A stretch of 64,000 nt of DNA from Rhodovibrio sodomensis (lineage in GTDB: Bacteria > Pseudomonadota > Alphaproteobacteria > Kiloniellales > Rhodovibrionaceae), in contig NZ_NRRL01000002.1 of the NCBI RefSeq assembly GCF_016583645.1, positions 1 through 64,000 of the forward strand, given 5' to 3'. The notes below the pieces were generated by a model that did not search any database, was not told where the DNA came from, and was given only the letters and a program-made list of their open reading frames with translations. Below are positions 55,809 through 63,002 of this stretch, in pieces. The position numbers and the translations under genes are program-made. The stretch's first letter is position 1. The number at the start of each line of letters is the position of its first letter.

Positions 55809-57527
55809 ATGGCCATGCTCGACGAGACCGCGACGACCCGCACCGCCCCCGAGGGTACCGCCCCCGACGGCACCGGCAGCCGCGCGGCCGCGACCGGCGG
55901 CGGGCTCGCGGCGCGCGTCCAGGCAAAGGTGCGCGAAAGCCTCGACCTCAGCGCGCTCGCCAGCCGGTCGCGGCGCGAGCTCGCCCGCGAGGTCGGCGCC
56001 TGCCTCGACCAGGTGCTGAGCCAGGACGGCAAGCAACTGGACATGCTGGCCCAGCGCAACCTCGTCACCGATGTCCTGAACGCCCTGCTGGCGGAGGCGA
56101 AAACCGCCGCCTCCCCGCAGCCGGCCGACGGCGCCAGCGCCGCCGACGCGCCCGCGCCGGGCAGCAATGCGCCCGCAGGTTCCGCCACTGCGGTGGAGGC
56201 CGACGGCGAGCATCCAGGCGGTCAGGGCCAGGGCCGCAGCAAGCCCAACCGCCTGCGCGCGGCCAAGCAGACGGTGCAGCCGTTCGTCATGGAGCGGATC
56301 GACGTCGCGGTCGCCTCCTCGCTCGAGCCGGCCGAGCTGGAACGCCAGATCGGCGAGATGATCGGCGAGGTGCTGATCGAGCAGAAGGTCCAGTTGAACC
56401 GCAACGAGCAGAAGCAGCTGGTCCGGCTGCTGCTGCACGACATGCTGGGCCTGGGCCCGCTGGAGCCGCTGCTGGCCGACGAGAGCGTCACCGACATCAT
56501 GGTGAACGGCCCCAACCAGGTGTACGTCGAGCGCGGCGGCAAGCTGGAGCTGACCGACGTCGAGTTCCGCGACAACGCCCACGTCATGAACATCGCCACC
56601 CGGATCGTCACCCGGGTGGGCCGTCGGATCGACGAGTCCTCGCCGCTGGTCGACGCGCGCCTGGAGGACGGCAGCCGCGTCAACATCATCGCCCCGCCGC
56701 TGGCGATCGACGGCGCGTCGATCTCGATCCGCAAGTTCGCCAAGAAGAAGATCACCCTCGAGGTGATGGCCCGGCAGAACAACGTCTCGGAGCCGCTGGC
56801 GAACGTGCTCAAGATCGCCGCGCGCTGCCAGCTCAACGTGCTGATCTCCGGCGGCACCGGCTCGGGTAAGACCACGCTTTTGAACGCGATGAGCCGGCTG
56901 ATCGATCACGGCGAGCGGATCGTGACGATCGAGGACGCCGCCGAGCTGCAGCTGCAGCAGCCCCACGTCGTGCGCCTGGAGACCCGCCCGCCGAGCCTGG
57001 AGGGGCTGGGCGAGATCACCATGCGCGATCTGGTCAAGAACGCCCTGCGGATGCGCCCCGACCGGATCATCCTGGGCGAGATTCGCGGCGCCGAGGCGAT
57101 GGACATGCTGCAGGCGATGAACACCGGCCACGACGGGTCGATGTGCACGCTGCACGCCAACTCCCCGCGCGAGGCGCTGACCCGGCTGGAAAACATGGTC
57201 GCGATGTCGGGCTTCAAGCTGCCGGCGAAGGCTGTGCGGACCCAGATCGCCGACGCGGTCAACCTGATCGTGCAGATCTCCCGGATGCGCGACGGCAAGC
57301 GCCGGGTTGCCAAGGTCAGCGAGGTGGTCGGGATGGAGGGCGAGGTGATCACCACCCAGGACCTGTTCGCCTTCGAATTCCACGGCGAGGGACCGGACGG
57401 CCAGCTGACCGGCAGCTTCAAATCGACCGGCCTGCGCCCCTACTTCGCCGCCCGCGCGGAATATTTCGGCCTGGCCGACAAGCTGCTGGACGCGATGGGC
57501 TGCAGCCAGGAGGGCCCCGGCCAATGA
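55809..57527 (+). CDS. cpaF: pilus assembly ATPase CpaF/TadA
   Basis: This 572-residue hexameric ATPase powers pilus extension (and retraction in Tad systems). The first ~150 residues are a disordered Ala/Gly-rich region, longer than usual. The core has DLLGPL-type text ([33 protein letters not shown]), the P-loop GGTGSGKT (348-355), the ASP box [22 protein letters not shown] and [24 protein letters not shown]. The tadB start overlaps its stop by 4 bp. Confidence 0.96.
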   Translation: MAMLDETATTRTAPEGTAPDGTGSRAAATGGGLAARVQAKVRESLDLSALASRSRRELAREVGACLDQVLSQDGKQLDMLAQRNLVTDVLNALLAEAKTAASPQPADGASAADAPAPGSNAPAGSATAVEADGEHPGGQGQGRSKPNRLRAAKQTVQPFVMERIDVAVASSLEPAELERQIGEMIGEVLIEQKVQLNRNEQKQLVRLLLHDMLGLGPLEPLLADESVTDIMVNGPNQVYVERGGKLELTDVEFRDNAHVMNIATRIVTRVGRRIDESSPLVDARLEDGSRVNIIAPPLAIDGASISIRKFAKKKITLEVMARQNNVSEPLANVLKIAARCQLNVLISGGTGSGKTTLLNAMSRLIDHGERIVTIEDAAELQLQQPHVVRLETRPPSLEGLGEITMRDLVKNALRMRPDRIILGEIRGAEAMDMLQAMNTGHDGSMCTLHANSPREALTRLENMVAMSGFKLPAKAVRTQIADAVNLIVQISRMRDGKRRVAKVSEVVGMEGEVITTQDLFAFEFHGEGPDGQLTGSFKSTGLRPYFAARAEYFGLADKLLDAMGCSQEGPGQ

Positions 57528-58519
57528 CCGACCCGACCCTGATCATGGCCGCCGTGTTCCTGGGGACCCTGCTGCTCGCCGGCACGGTCGGCGGTCTCGC
57601 GATCGCGCTCGGCGACAACGGTCAGCGCCGCAAGCGGCTGCAGCGCGCGGCCGGCCACCGGCGCACCGGGATGGCCGGCGGCGGTCCGACCGCCGCCAGC
57701 TTGCGGCGCGACGAGGTGCAGGGCCGGTTCCGGCAGGTCGAACTGCTGCTGCGCCGCATCCTGCCCGGGCGCGACAAGCTGCGCGCCCGGATCGCCCGCG
57801 CCGGTCTGGCCATGACGCTCGCCCGCTATCTGCTGGCGTGCCTGGCGCTTGCGGTCGTCGCTGGCGTCGCCGCCGTCGCGTTGGTCGGCCCGAAGCTGTG
57901 GCCGGCGGCGCTGGGCATCGGCGTCGCCACCGGCTGGCTGCTGCCCCGGATGGCGGTCGGCTACCTGGGGGGCAAGCGGGTCAAGCGGTTCCTGCAGGAC
58001 CTGCCGGACGCGATCGACGTCATGGTCCGCGGTCTCAAATCCGGCCTACCGGTGACCGAGACGGTCGGCACCGTCTCCAAGGACTTCGAGGGGCCGGTCG
58101 GTCAGGAATTCACGCAGATCGACCGGCTGGTGCGCATGGGCACCAACCTGGAAGACGCGCTGTGGGACGTCGCCGGCCGGCTGGACGTCTCGGAGTTCAA
58201 CTTCCTGGCCATCTCGGTGGGCCTGCAGCGGGAAACCGGCGGCAACCTGACGGAGACGCTGGACAACCTGTCCCGGCTGCTGCGCCGGCGCCAGCAGATG
58301 CGCCTGAAGATCAAGGCGCTGTCTTCGGAAGCGCGGGCCAGCGCTTACCTGCTGGGCGGGCTGCCGTTCGTGATGGCGGGCGTGCTCTACCTGATGAACC
58401 CGGATTACATGTCCCGGCTGTTCACCGACCCGTTCGGGCACGTGCTGATCGGCGTCGGCCTGACCAGCGAGCTGATCGGCGTCGCGGTGATGGTGAGGAT
58501 GGTGAGGTTCGAGATATGA
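57524..58519 (+). CDS. tadB: pilus assembly membrane protein TadB
   Basis: This is a 331-residue inner-membrane protein with a T2SS-F-type core. An N-terminal helix pair (LIMAAVFLGTLLLAGTVGGLAIALG), RFLQDLPDAIDVMVRGLKSGLPVTETV and FLAISVGLQRETGGNLTETLDNLSRLLRRRQQMRLKIKALSSEARASA mark TadB. It forms the platform with TadC under the pilus. Confidence 0.93.
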   Translation: MTDPTLIMAAVFLGTLLLAGTVGGLAIALGDNGQRRKRLQRAAGHRRTGMAGGGPTAASLRRDEVQGRFRQVELLLRRILPGRDKLRARIARAGLAMTLARYLLACLALAVVAGVAAVALVGPKLWPAALGIGVATGWLLPRMAVGYLGGKRVKRFLQDLPDAIDVMVRGLKSGLPVTETVGTVSKDFEGPVGQEFTQIDRLVRMGTNLEDALWDVAGRLDVSEFNFLAISVGLQRETGGNLTETLDNLSRLLRRRQQMRLKIKALSSEARASAYLLGGLPFVMAGVLYLMNPDYMSRLFTDPFGHVLIGVGLTSELIGVAVMVRMVRFEI

Positions 58520-59478
58520 CCGAAATTCTGGTCCAACTGGCGAACCCGCTCGCCCTGATCCCGCTCGCGTTCGCGCTCAGCGCCTTTATCGCGGTCTACG
58601 TCGTGTCCAACGCCGCGGCGACCCGGCGCGAGCGGATGGCGCGCGTGCGCACCGCCGCCGCCCGGCGCGGCCATCGGCAGGTGCAGCGGCGCGGCGCGGT
58701 CGCGGGCGACGACATGATGGCGCTGATCAAGCGGCTGGTCGCCAAGGTCAACATCATGCGCGACCGCCGGGGGGCTGCGCTGTCGGTCAAGCTGGCGCAG
58801 GCCGGCTGGCGCTCCAACGACGCGGTCACGCTCTATCTGTTCGGCAAGCTGGTGCTGCCCGGGGCCACCGCCGGCCTCGCCGCGCTGTATCTGTTTCTTG
58901 CCTACCAGGGCGAGCTGGACACGACGCTCAAGCTGGGCGGGGTGATCCTGGCCGCGCTGATCGGCAGCAACGTGCCGGAACTGCTGGTCAAGAATCAGAC
59001 CCAGAAGCGCAGCAAGGAGATTCAGAAGGCCCTGCCGGACGCGCTCGACCTGATGGTGATCTGCGCGGAATCGGGGTTGCGCCTGGACGCCTCGTTCAAG
59101 CGGGTGGCGACCGAGATGAAGCCGGCGAGCCCGGCCTTGGCCGACGAATTCGGGCTGACCCTTCTGGAACTGCGGTTCATGCCGGAGCGCCGCGTCTCGC
59201 TGGAAAACCTCGCCAAGCGGGTGCCGCTGCAGGGCGTCACCGCGCTGGTCAACACGCTGTTCCAGACCGAGAAGTTCGGCACGCCGCTGGCCCAGGCCCT
59301 GCGCGTGCTGGCCGGCGAGATGCGCGAGACGCGCATGCTCAAGGCCGAGGAGAAGGCCGCCCGCCTGCCCGCCCTGATGACGGTGCCGCTGATCCTGTTC
59401 ATCCTGCCGGCCCTGTTCGTGGTCCTGCTGGGCCCGGCGATCATGGACATCGGCGACATGTTCAAGCACATGAACTGA
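58516..59478 (+). CDS. tadC: pilus assembly membrane protein TadC
   Basis: This 320-residue inner-membrane protein is similar in fold to TadB. Diagnostic words are QKALPDALDLMVICAESGLRLDASFKRVATEM and RVPLQGVTALVNTLFQTEKFGTPLAQALRVLAGEMRETRMLKAEEKAARLPALMTVPLILFILPALFVVLLGPAIMDI. The last gene of the run; no tadD, tadE, tadF or tadG follows. Confidence 0.93.
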   Translation: MTEILVQLANPLALIPLAFALSAFIAVYVVSNAAATRRERMARVRTAAARRGHRQVQRRGAVAGDDMMALIKRLVAKVNIMRDRRGAALSVKLAQAGWRSNDAVTLYLFGKLVLPGATAGLAALYLFLAYQGELDTTLKLGGVILAALIGSNVPELLVKNQTQKRSKEIQKALPDALDLMVICAESGLRLDASFKRVATEMKPASPALADEFGLTLLELRFMPERRVSLENLAKRVPLQGVTALVNTLFQTEKFGTPLAQALRVLAGEMRETRMLKAEEKAARLPALMTVPLILFILPALFVVLLGPAIMDIGDMFKHMN

Positions 59479-59714
59479 GCCCGCCGGCGCCGCGCCCAGC
59501 GCTGCCCCCGACAGTCACCGCACCCTGTAGCCGAGTAGCCGATCGCCGAGACGGTTCCGGTCCGGCTACCGCGTCGGCGCAGGCCAGCCAGAACCATTCG
59601 ACGGGTTCCCGAAGCGCCCGCGGGCCAGTATGGCTGCCCATAATCCGTGCGTTCGACTCGCCCCAGGCGATCGCCCGTATTAGCCATCCTCCGCGTTTGT
59701 CGTCTGGATTCCCG

Positions 59715-60605
59715 ATGCGCCTTAGCGTCCGCCCGCTCGACCTGATCGGTTTCATCGCCATCATGATGGTCTGGGGCGGCAACTTCGCCGTCGCCAAGAC
59801 CGGCCTGCAGGAGCTGCCGCCGATCCTGCTGGTGGCGCTGCGCTTCGCGATCGTGGCCGCGCTATTGGTGCCGTTCGTGAAGGTGCCCAAGGGCAAGCTG
59901 GCCGGGATTTTCGCCGTCTCGGTCGTACTCGGGCTGCTGCACTTCTCGCTGATGTTCACCGGGCTGACCGGCATCGACGCCTCGACAGCCGCGATCTCGA
60001 TCCAGCTGCAGGTCCCGTTCGCCGCCCTGTTGGCCGCGATCGCGTTCGGCGAAAAGGTCGGCTGGCGGCGCGCGCTGGGCATGGCGATCGCGTTCGCCGG
60101 GGTGGCGGTGATCGCCGGCGAGCCGCGGCTGGACGGCGCCTACCTCTCGCTCGCGCTGGTGATTTCGGCCGCGCTGGTCTGGGCGGTGGCGAACGTCGTG
60201 GTCAAGCGCCTGGGCGAGATCGACGGGACCCAGCTGAACGCCTACATGGCCGCGTTCGCCTTCCCGCAGCTGTTCCTCGCCTCGTTCCTGCTGGAGGGCG
60301 GGCAGTGGTCGGCGATGGCCAGCGCCGACTGGCTAACCGTCGGCTGGGTGCTGGCGTATCAGGCGGTGATCGTGGTCGTCCTGGGCTACGGCTTGTGGTA
60401 CGCGCTCCTCGGACGCTACGACGTCAATATCGCGATGCCGTTCACGCTGATGGTGCCGTTCTTCGGCGTCGCCAGCGGGGTGATCGCCCTCGGCGAACCG
60501 CTGACCTGGCGGCTGATCGCCGGCGGCGTCATGACGGTGATCGGGGTCGGCATCGTCACCATCCGCCGCCCGCGCGTGACCGGTCCGACGCTGGAGCGGA
60601 CCTGA
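59715..60605 (+). CDS. EamA-family (DMT) exporter
   Basis: This 296-residue membrane protein has ten helices in two EamA repeats. The start of repeat one is DLIGFIAIMMVWGGNFAVAKTGL; LLHFSLMFTGLTGIDASTAAISIQLQVPFAALLAAIAFGEK marks the end of the first repeat, and the second ends with PFFGVASGVIALGEPLTWRLIAGGVMTVIGVGIV. Such proteins export metabolites (cysteine, purines and others). Substrate unknown. It precedes the amidase gene by 36 bp. Confidence 0.88.
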   Translation: MRLSVRPLDLIGFIAIMMVWGGNFAVAKTGLQELPPILLVALRFAIVAALLVPFVKVPKGKLAGIFAVSVVLGLLHFSLMFTGLTGIDASTAAISIQLQVPFAALLAAIAFGEKVGWRRALGMAIAFAGVAVIAGEPRLDGAYLSLALVISAALVWAVANVVVKRLGEIDGTQLNAYMAAFAFPQLFLASFLLEGGQWSAMASADWLTVGWVLAYQAVIVVVLGYGLWYALLGRYDVNIAMPFTLMVPFFGVASGVIALGEPLTWRLIAGGVMTVIGVGIVTIRRPRVTGPTLERT

Positions 60606-60641
60606 GGCCGGCGCGGCCGTAGCCAAGGGGTGCAGGCGCGC

Positions 60642-61340
60642 ATGGCCCATCCGGTCGACCATCCCTCTCCCAACCGTGAGCCGCGGCCGGACGGCGCGGC
60701 TATCGACATCCTGCTGATCCACTACACCGGCATGCTGACCGGGGCGGCGGCGCTGGAGCGGCTGTGCCAGCCCGACGCCAAGGTCTCCGCCCACTACCTG
60801 ATCGAGGAGGACGGCCGGGTCGTCCGCCTGGTGCCGGAGCGCCTGCGCGCCTGGCACGCGGGCGTCGCCTGCTGGGCCGGCAAGACCGACATCAACGACC
60901 GCTCGATCGGGATCGAACTGGTCAATCCGGGCCACGAGTTCGGCTACCGCCCGTTCCCGGAGCCGCAGATGGCCGCCTTGATCGAACTGGCGCAGGCGAT
61001 CTGCGCGCGCCATCCGATCCCCGCCCATCGCGTCCTGGGTCACAGCGATGTCGCGCCCGAGCGCAAGCAGGACCCGGGCGAGCTGTTCGATTGGCCGCGG
61101 CTCGCCCGCCACGGCCTGGGCGTGTGGCCGCGCGCGCTGCCGGAGCCTTCGGTCGCCCCCGGGCTCGACTGGTTCCTGCCCCGGCTGGCCCGCGCGGGCT
61201 ACTGCGCCAACGCCGACCCGGCCGCCCTGCTGACCGCCTTCCAGCGCCGGTTCCGCCCGGAAACTGTCACCGGCGCGCCGGACACCGGAACCGCCGCCCG
61301 CCTGACCGGCCTGCTCAAGATCCTCTCCCGCGCGGGGTGA
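60642..61340 (+). CDS. N-acetylmuramoyl-L-alanine amidase (AmpD/AmiD type)
   Basis: This 232-residue zinc amidase cleaves the bond between muramic acid and the peptide stem. HYTGM near 24-28 contains the first zinc His; ISAHYLIEEDG-type text (VSAHYLIEEDGRVVRLVPERLRAWHAG) and SIGIELVNPGHEF follow. VLGHSDVAPERKQDPGELFDW carries the second His, the Lys and the third ligand. A short peptidoglycan-binding domain of helices completes the C-terminus. No signal peptide is seen, so it is probably cytosolic and used for recycling. Confidence 0.9.
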   Translation: MAHPVDHPSPNREPRPDGAAIDILLIHYTGMLTGAAALERLCQPDAKVSAHYLIEEDGRVVRLVPERLRAWHAGVACWAGKTDINDRSIGIELVNPGHEFGYRPFPEPQMAALIELAQAICARHPIPAHRVLGHSDVAPERKQDPGELFDWPRLARHGLGVWPRALPEPSVAPGLDWFLPRLARAGYCANADPAALLTAFQRRFRPETVTGAPDTGTAARLTGLLKILSRAG

Positions 61341-61351
61341 GGGCGCGCACG

Positions 61352-61468
61352 CTAGACCAAGATGCTGCAAGGTGCAGCCACCTTTGAGCTGAATCTTGCT
61401 CTCTCTTCAAGCAGTTAGAGCAAAATTCACGATGAAGGCCGACTCGACCTTCATCGATTTTGCTCTAA
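61352..61468. repeat. twin-hairpin element, copy 6
   Basis: This full 117-bp copy has both hairpins. The left end is CTAGACCAAGATGCTG and the right end is TTTTGCTCTAA, so the right CTAG is altered. It lies 11 bases 3' of the amidase gene, whose own TGA stop is separate. Confidence 0.9.
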
Positions 61469-61472
61469 TCCC

Positions 61473-61577
61473 CCTCGTCCACTGGGGGAGGGGCTCGGGG
61501 AGGCGGCAAGCGCGCTGCTCATGCAGCCGGCAACCTCCTCTCCCCGGCCCTCTCCTCCCGCTGGCGGAGAGGGGGTT
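61473..61577. repeat. CTCTCCC/GGGAGAG palindromic element, copy 4
   Basis: CCCCTCGTCCACTGGGGGAGGGG (partial) and CCCTCTCCTCCCGCTGGCGGAGAGGGG (61551-61575) flank a core with CAAGCGCGCTGCTCATGCAGCCGGCAAC. It directly follows twin-hairpin copy 6 and lies in the spacer before rnpB. Confidence 0.6.
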
Positions 61578-61605
61578 AGTTGGCGGCCGTCCGATCGCAG
61601 ACCGT

Positions 61606-61634
61606 CCCATGAAATCCCATGGGATGGCATGGGA
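61606..61634. promoter_or_regulatory. MraZ-box-like palindrome upstream of rnpB
   Basis: CCCAT at 61606 and 61616, then TGGGA at 61620 and 61630, form a near-perfect 28-bp palindrome with a perfect core ATCCCATGGGAT (61614-61625). The two boxes on each strand are ten bases apart, the same spacing as the MraZ boxes at 62416-62450. It lies about 60 bases before the RNase P RNA. Confidence 0.4.
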
Positions 61635-61653
61635 CGCCGGCAGCCCGCCGCGC

Positions 61654-61681
61654 TTGCGCGACTGCCGCGCATCGCTTACCT
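61654..61681 (+). promoter_or_regulatory. possible rnpB promoter
   Basis: TTGCGC and TTACCT are separated by 16 bases, ending about ten bases before the RNA start. It is weak and offered only because of position. Confidence 0.3.
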
Positions 61682-61690
61682 CCCCCCTTG

Positions 61691-62111
<421 letters not shown>

Positions 62112-62409
62112 CGCTTTACTGCCGTCAATATTACGGGTGTCTATTGGCATTTATTTGTGTCGCCGGGACGCCCGACCCGCAACATCTACCCGTTCCGGGC
62201 TAACAAGTCGAATGCCGGCCGCGCCATGGCGCCGCCGAAGCATTCGCGGATGAGAACAGAAAAAGAACAAAGTTCATGTGACACATGAACGCCGCTGTGA
62301 CCGGGCTGTGAAAGTCGCCCAGGGCCTATTGCCCGGAGTCGACCGAAAGGCCGCACAGCAAAGACCGGAAAATCCTTGATCTTAACGGCTCCTTTACTTG
62401 GGCAGTGCA
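62112..62409 (+). other. spacer between rnpB and the mraZ promoter
   Basis: There is no gene. The early part is AT-rich (CAATATTACGG, TATTGGCATTTATTTGTG). It contains the palindrome at 62272-62290 and, next to it, GAAC-N7-GAAC (62254-62268), which has the form of an alphaproteobacterial LexA box. Confidence 0.5.
62272..62290. promoter_or_regulatory. 19-bp perfect palindrome (operator-like)
   Basis: GTTCATGTGACACATGAAC has two nine-base arms around a central A. It is about 120 bases upstream of the mraZ -35 box. The binding protein is unknown; the size and symmetry suit a dimeric regulator. Confidence 0.5.
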
Positions 62410-62438
62410 TTGACACCCATATCGGCCCATGATATCCC
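62410..62438 (+). promoter_or_regulatory. mra (division/cell-wall cluster) promoter
   Basis: A perfect TTGACA -35 (62410-62415) is followed after 17 bases by TATCCC as a weak -10. The MraZ boxes run through the spacer and the -10, which fits repression by MraZ. Confidence 0.6.
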
Positions 62439-62450
62439 ATGATATCCCAT
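62416..62450 (-). promoter_or_regulatory. MraZ operator: four phased TGGG boxes
   Basis: On the minus strand TGGGN occurs four times at exact ten-base spacing (62416, 62426, 62436, 62446), with a degenerate fifth at 62456. MraZ of E. coli binds three TGGGN repeats separated by five bases upstream of its own gene. Here the boxes overlap the mraZ promoter. Confidence 0.7.
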
Positions 62451-62525
62451 GTAGGGCCATGGCAGCCCACCCGTCGCCCACGCCAGACCGGCAGCGCGGC
62501 GGAGGCGCCGAAAGGGGGTCACCCG

Positions 62526-63002
62526 GTGCCGCAGGTTTTCGTCGGTTCCGCCAAGGCAAACAAAGTCGACCGGAAGGGCCGCGTGTCCGTTCCGGCGGCT
62601 TTTCGTAAGGCCGTGGCGGGCCAGGAATTCCACGGCATCTACGTCTACGCGCACCATCTGCGCCCGGCGCTGGTCGCATTCGGCGAGGAGCGGATGGCGA
62701 AGTACATTAACGACCTCGAGCAGCTCGACGAGTTCTCGGAGGAGTACGAGGAGCTCGCGCAGGTCGTCTTCTCCGACGCCGAGCCCCTGTCGTTCGACGG
62801 CGAGGGCCGGATCATGCTGCCCAAGCATCAGATGGAGCACGCCGGCATCGCCGAGGCGGCGGCGTTCGTCGGCCGCGGCCCAACCTTCGAGATCATGGAG
62901 CCCGAGACCTACGCCGAGCAGCGCGAGGCCGCGCGCGAACGCGCCGCGCAGAAAGGCATCGGGCCGAAGAAGCAGGCGCCGAAAGCGGGGGCCGACAGAT
63001 GA
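62526..63002 (+). CDS. mraZ: transcriptional regulator MraZ
   Basis: MraZ represses its own operon, the division and cell-wall cluster, as a ring of AbrB-like subunits. The 158-residue protein has two SpoVT/AbrB units, each with a D..GR loop: KVDRKGRVSVPAAFRKAV and FDGEGRIMLPKHQMEHA. Start chosen at GTG with AAAGGGGG seven bases upstream (PQVFVGSAKANKVD). It overlaps the rsmH start by 4 bp (ATGA). Confidence 0.94.
   Translation: MPQVFVGSAKANKVDRKGRVSVPAAFRKAVAGQEFHGIYVYAHHLRPALVAFGEERMAKYINDLEQLDEFSEEYEELAQVVFSDAEPLSFDGEGRIMLPKHQMEHAGIAEAAAFVGRGPTFEIMEPETYAEQREAARERAAQKGIGPKKQAPKAGADR

Noticed and set aside
59479..59714. GTAGCCG...CGGCTAC hairpin downstream of tadC as a terminator
   Set aside because: The arms are short and widely spaced and no T-run follows.
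3721..61468. Repeats considered as a CRISPR array or IS element
   Set aside because: Copies are dispersed singly by kilobases with no spacers, no cas genes and no transposase reading frame inside.
62254..62268. GAAC-N7-GAAC as a confident LexA site
   Set aside because: About one such match is expected by chance in 64 kb of this composition, so it is reported only with the adjacent palindrome.
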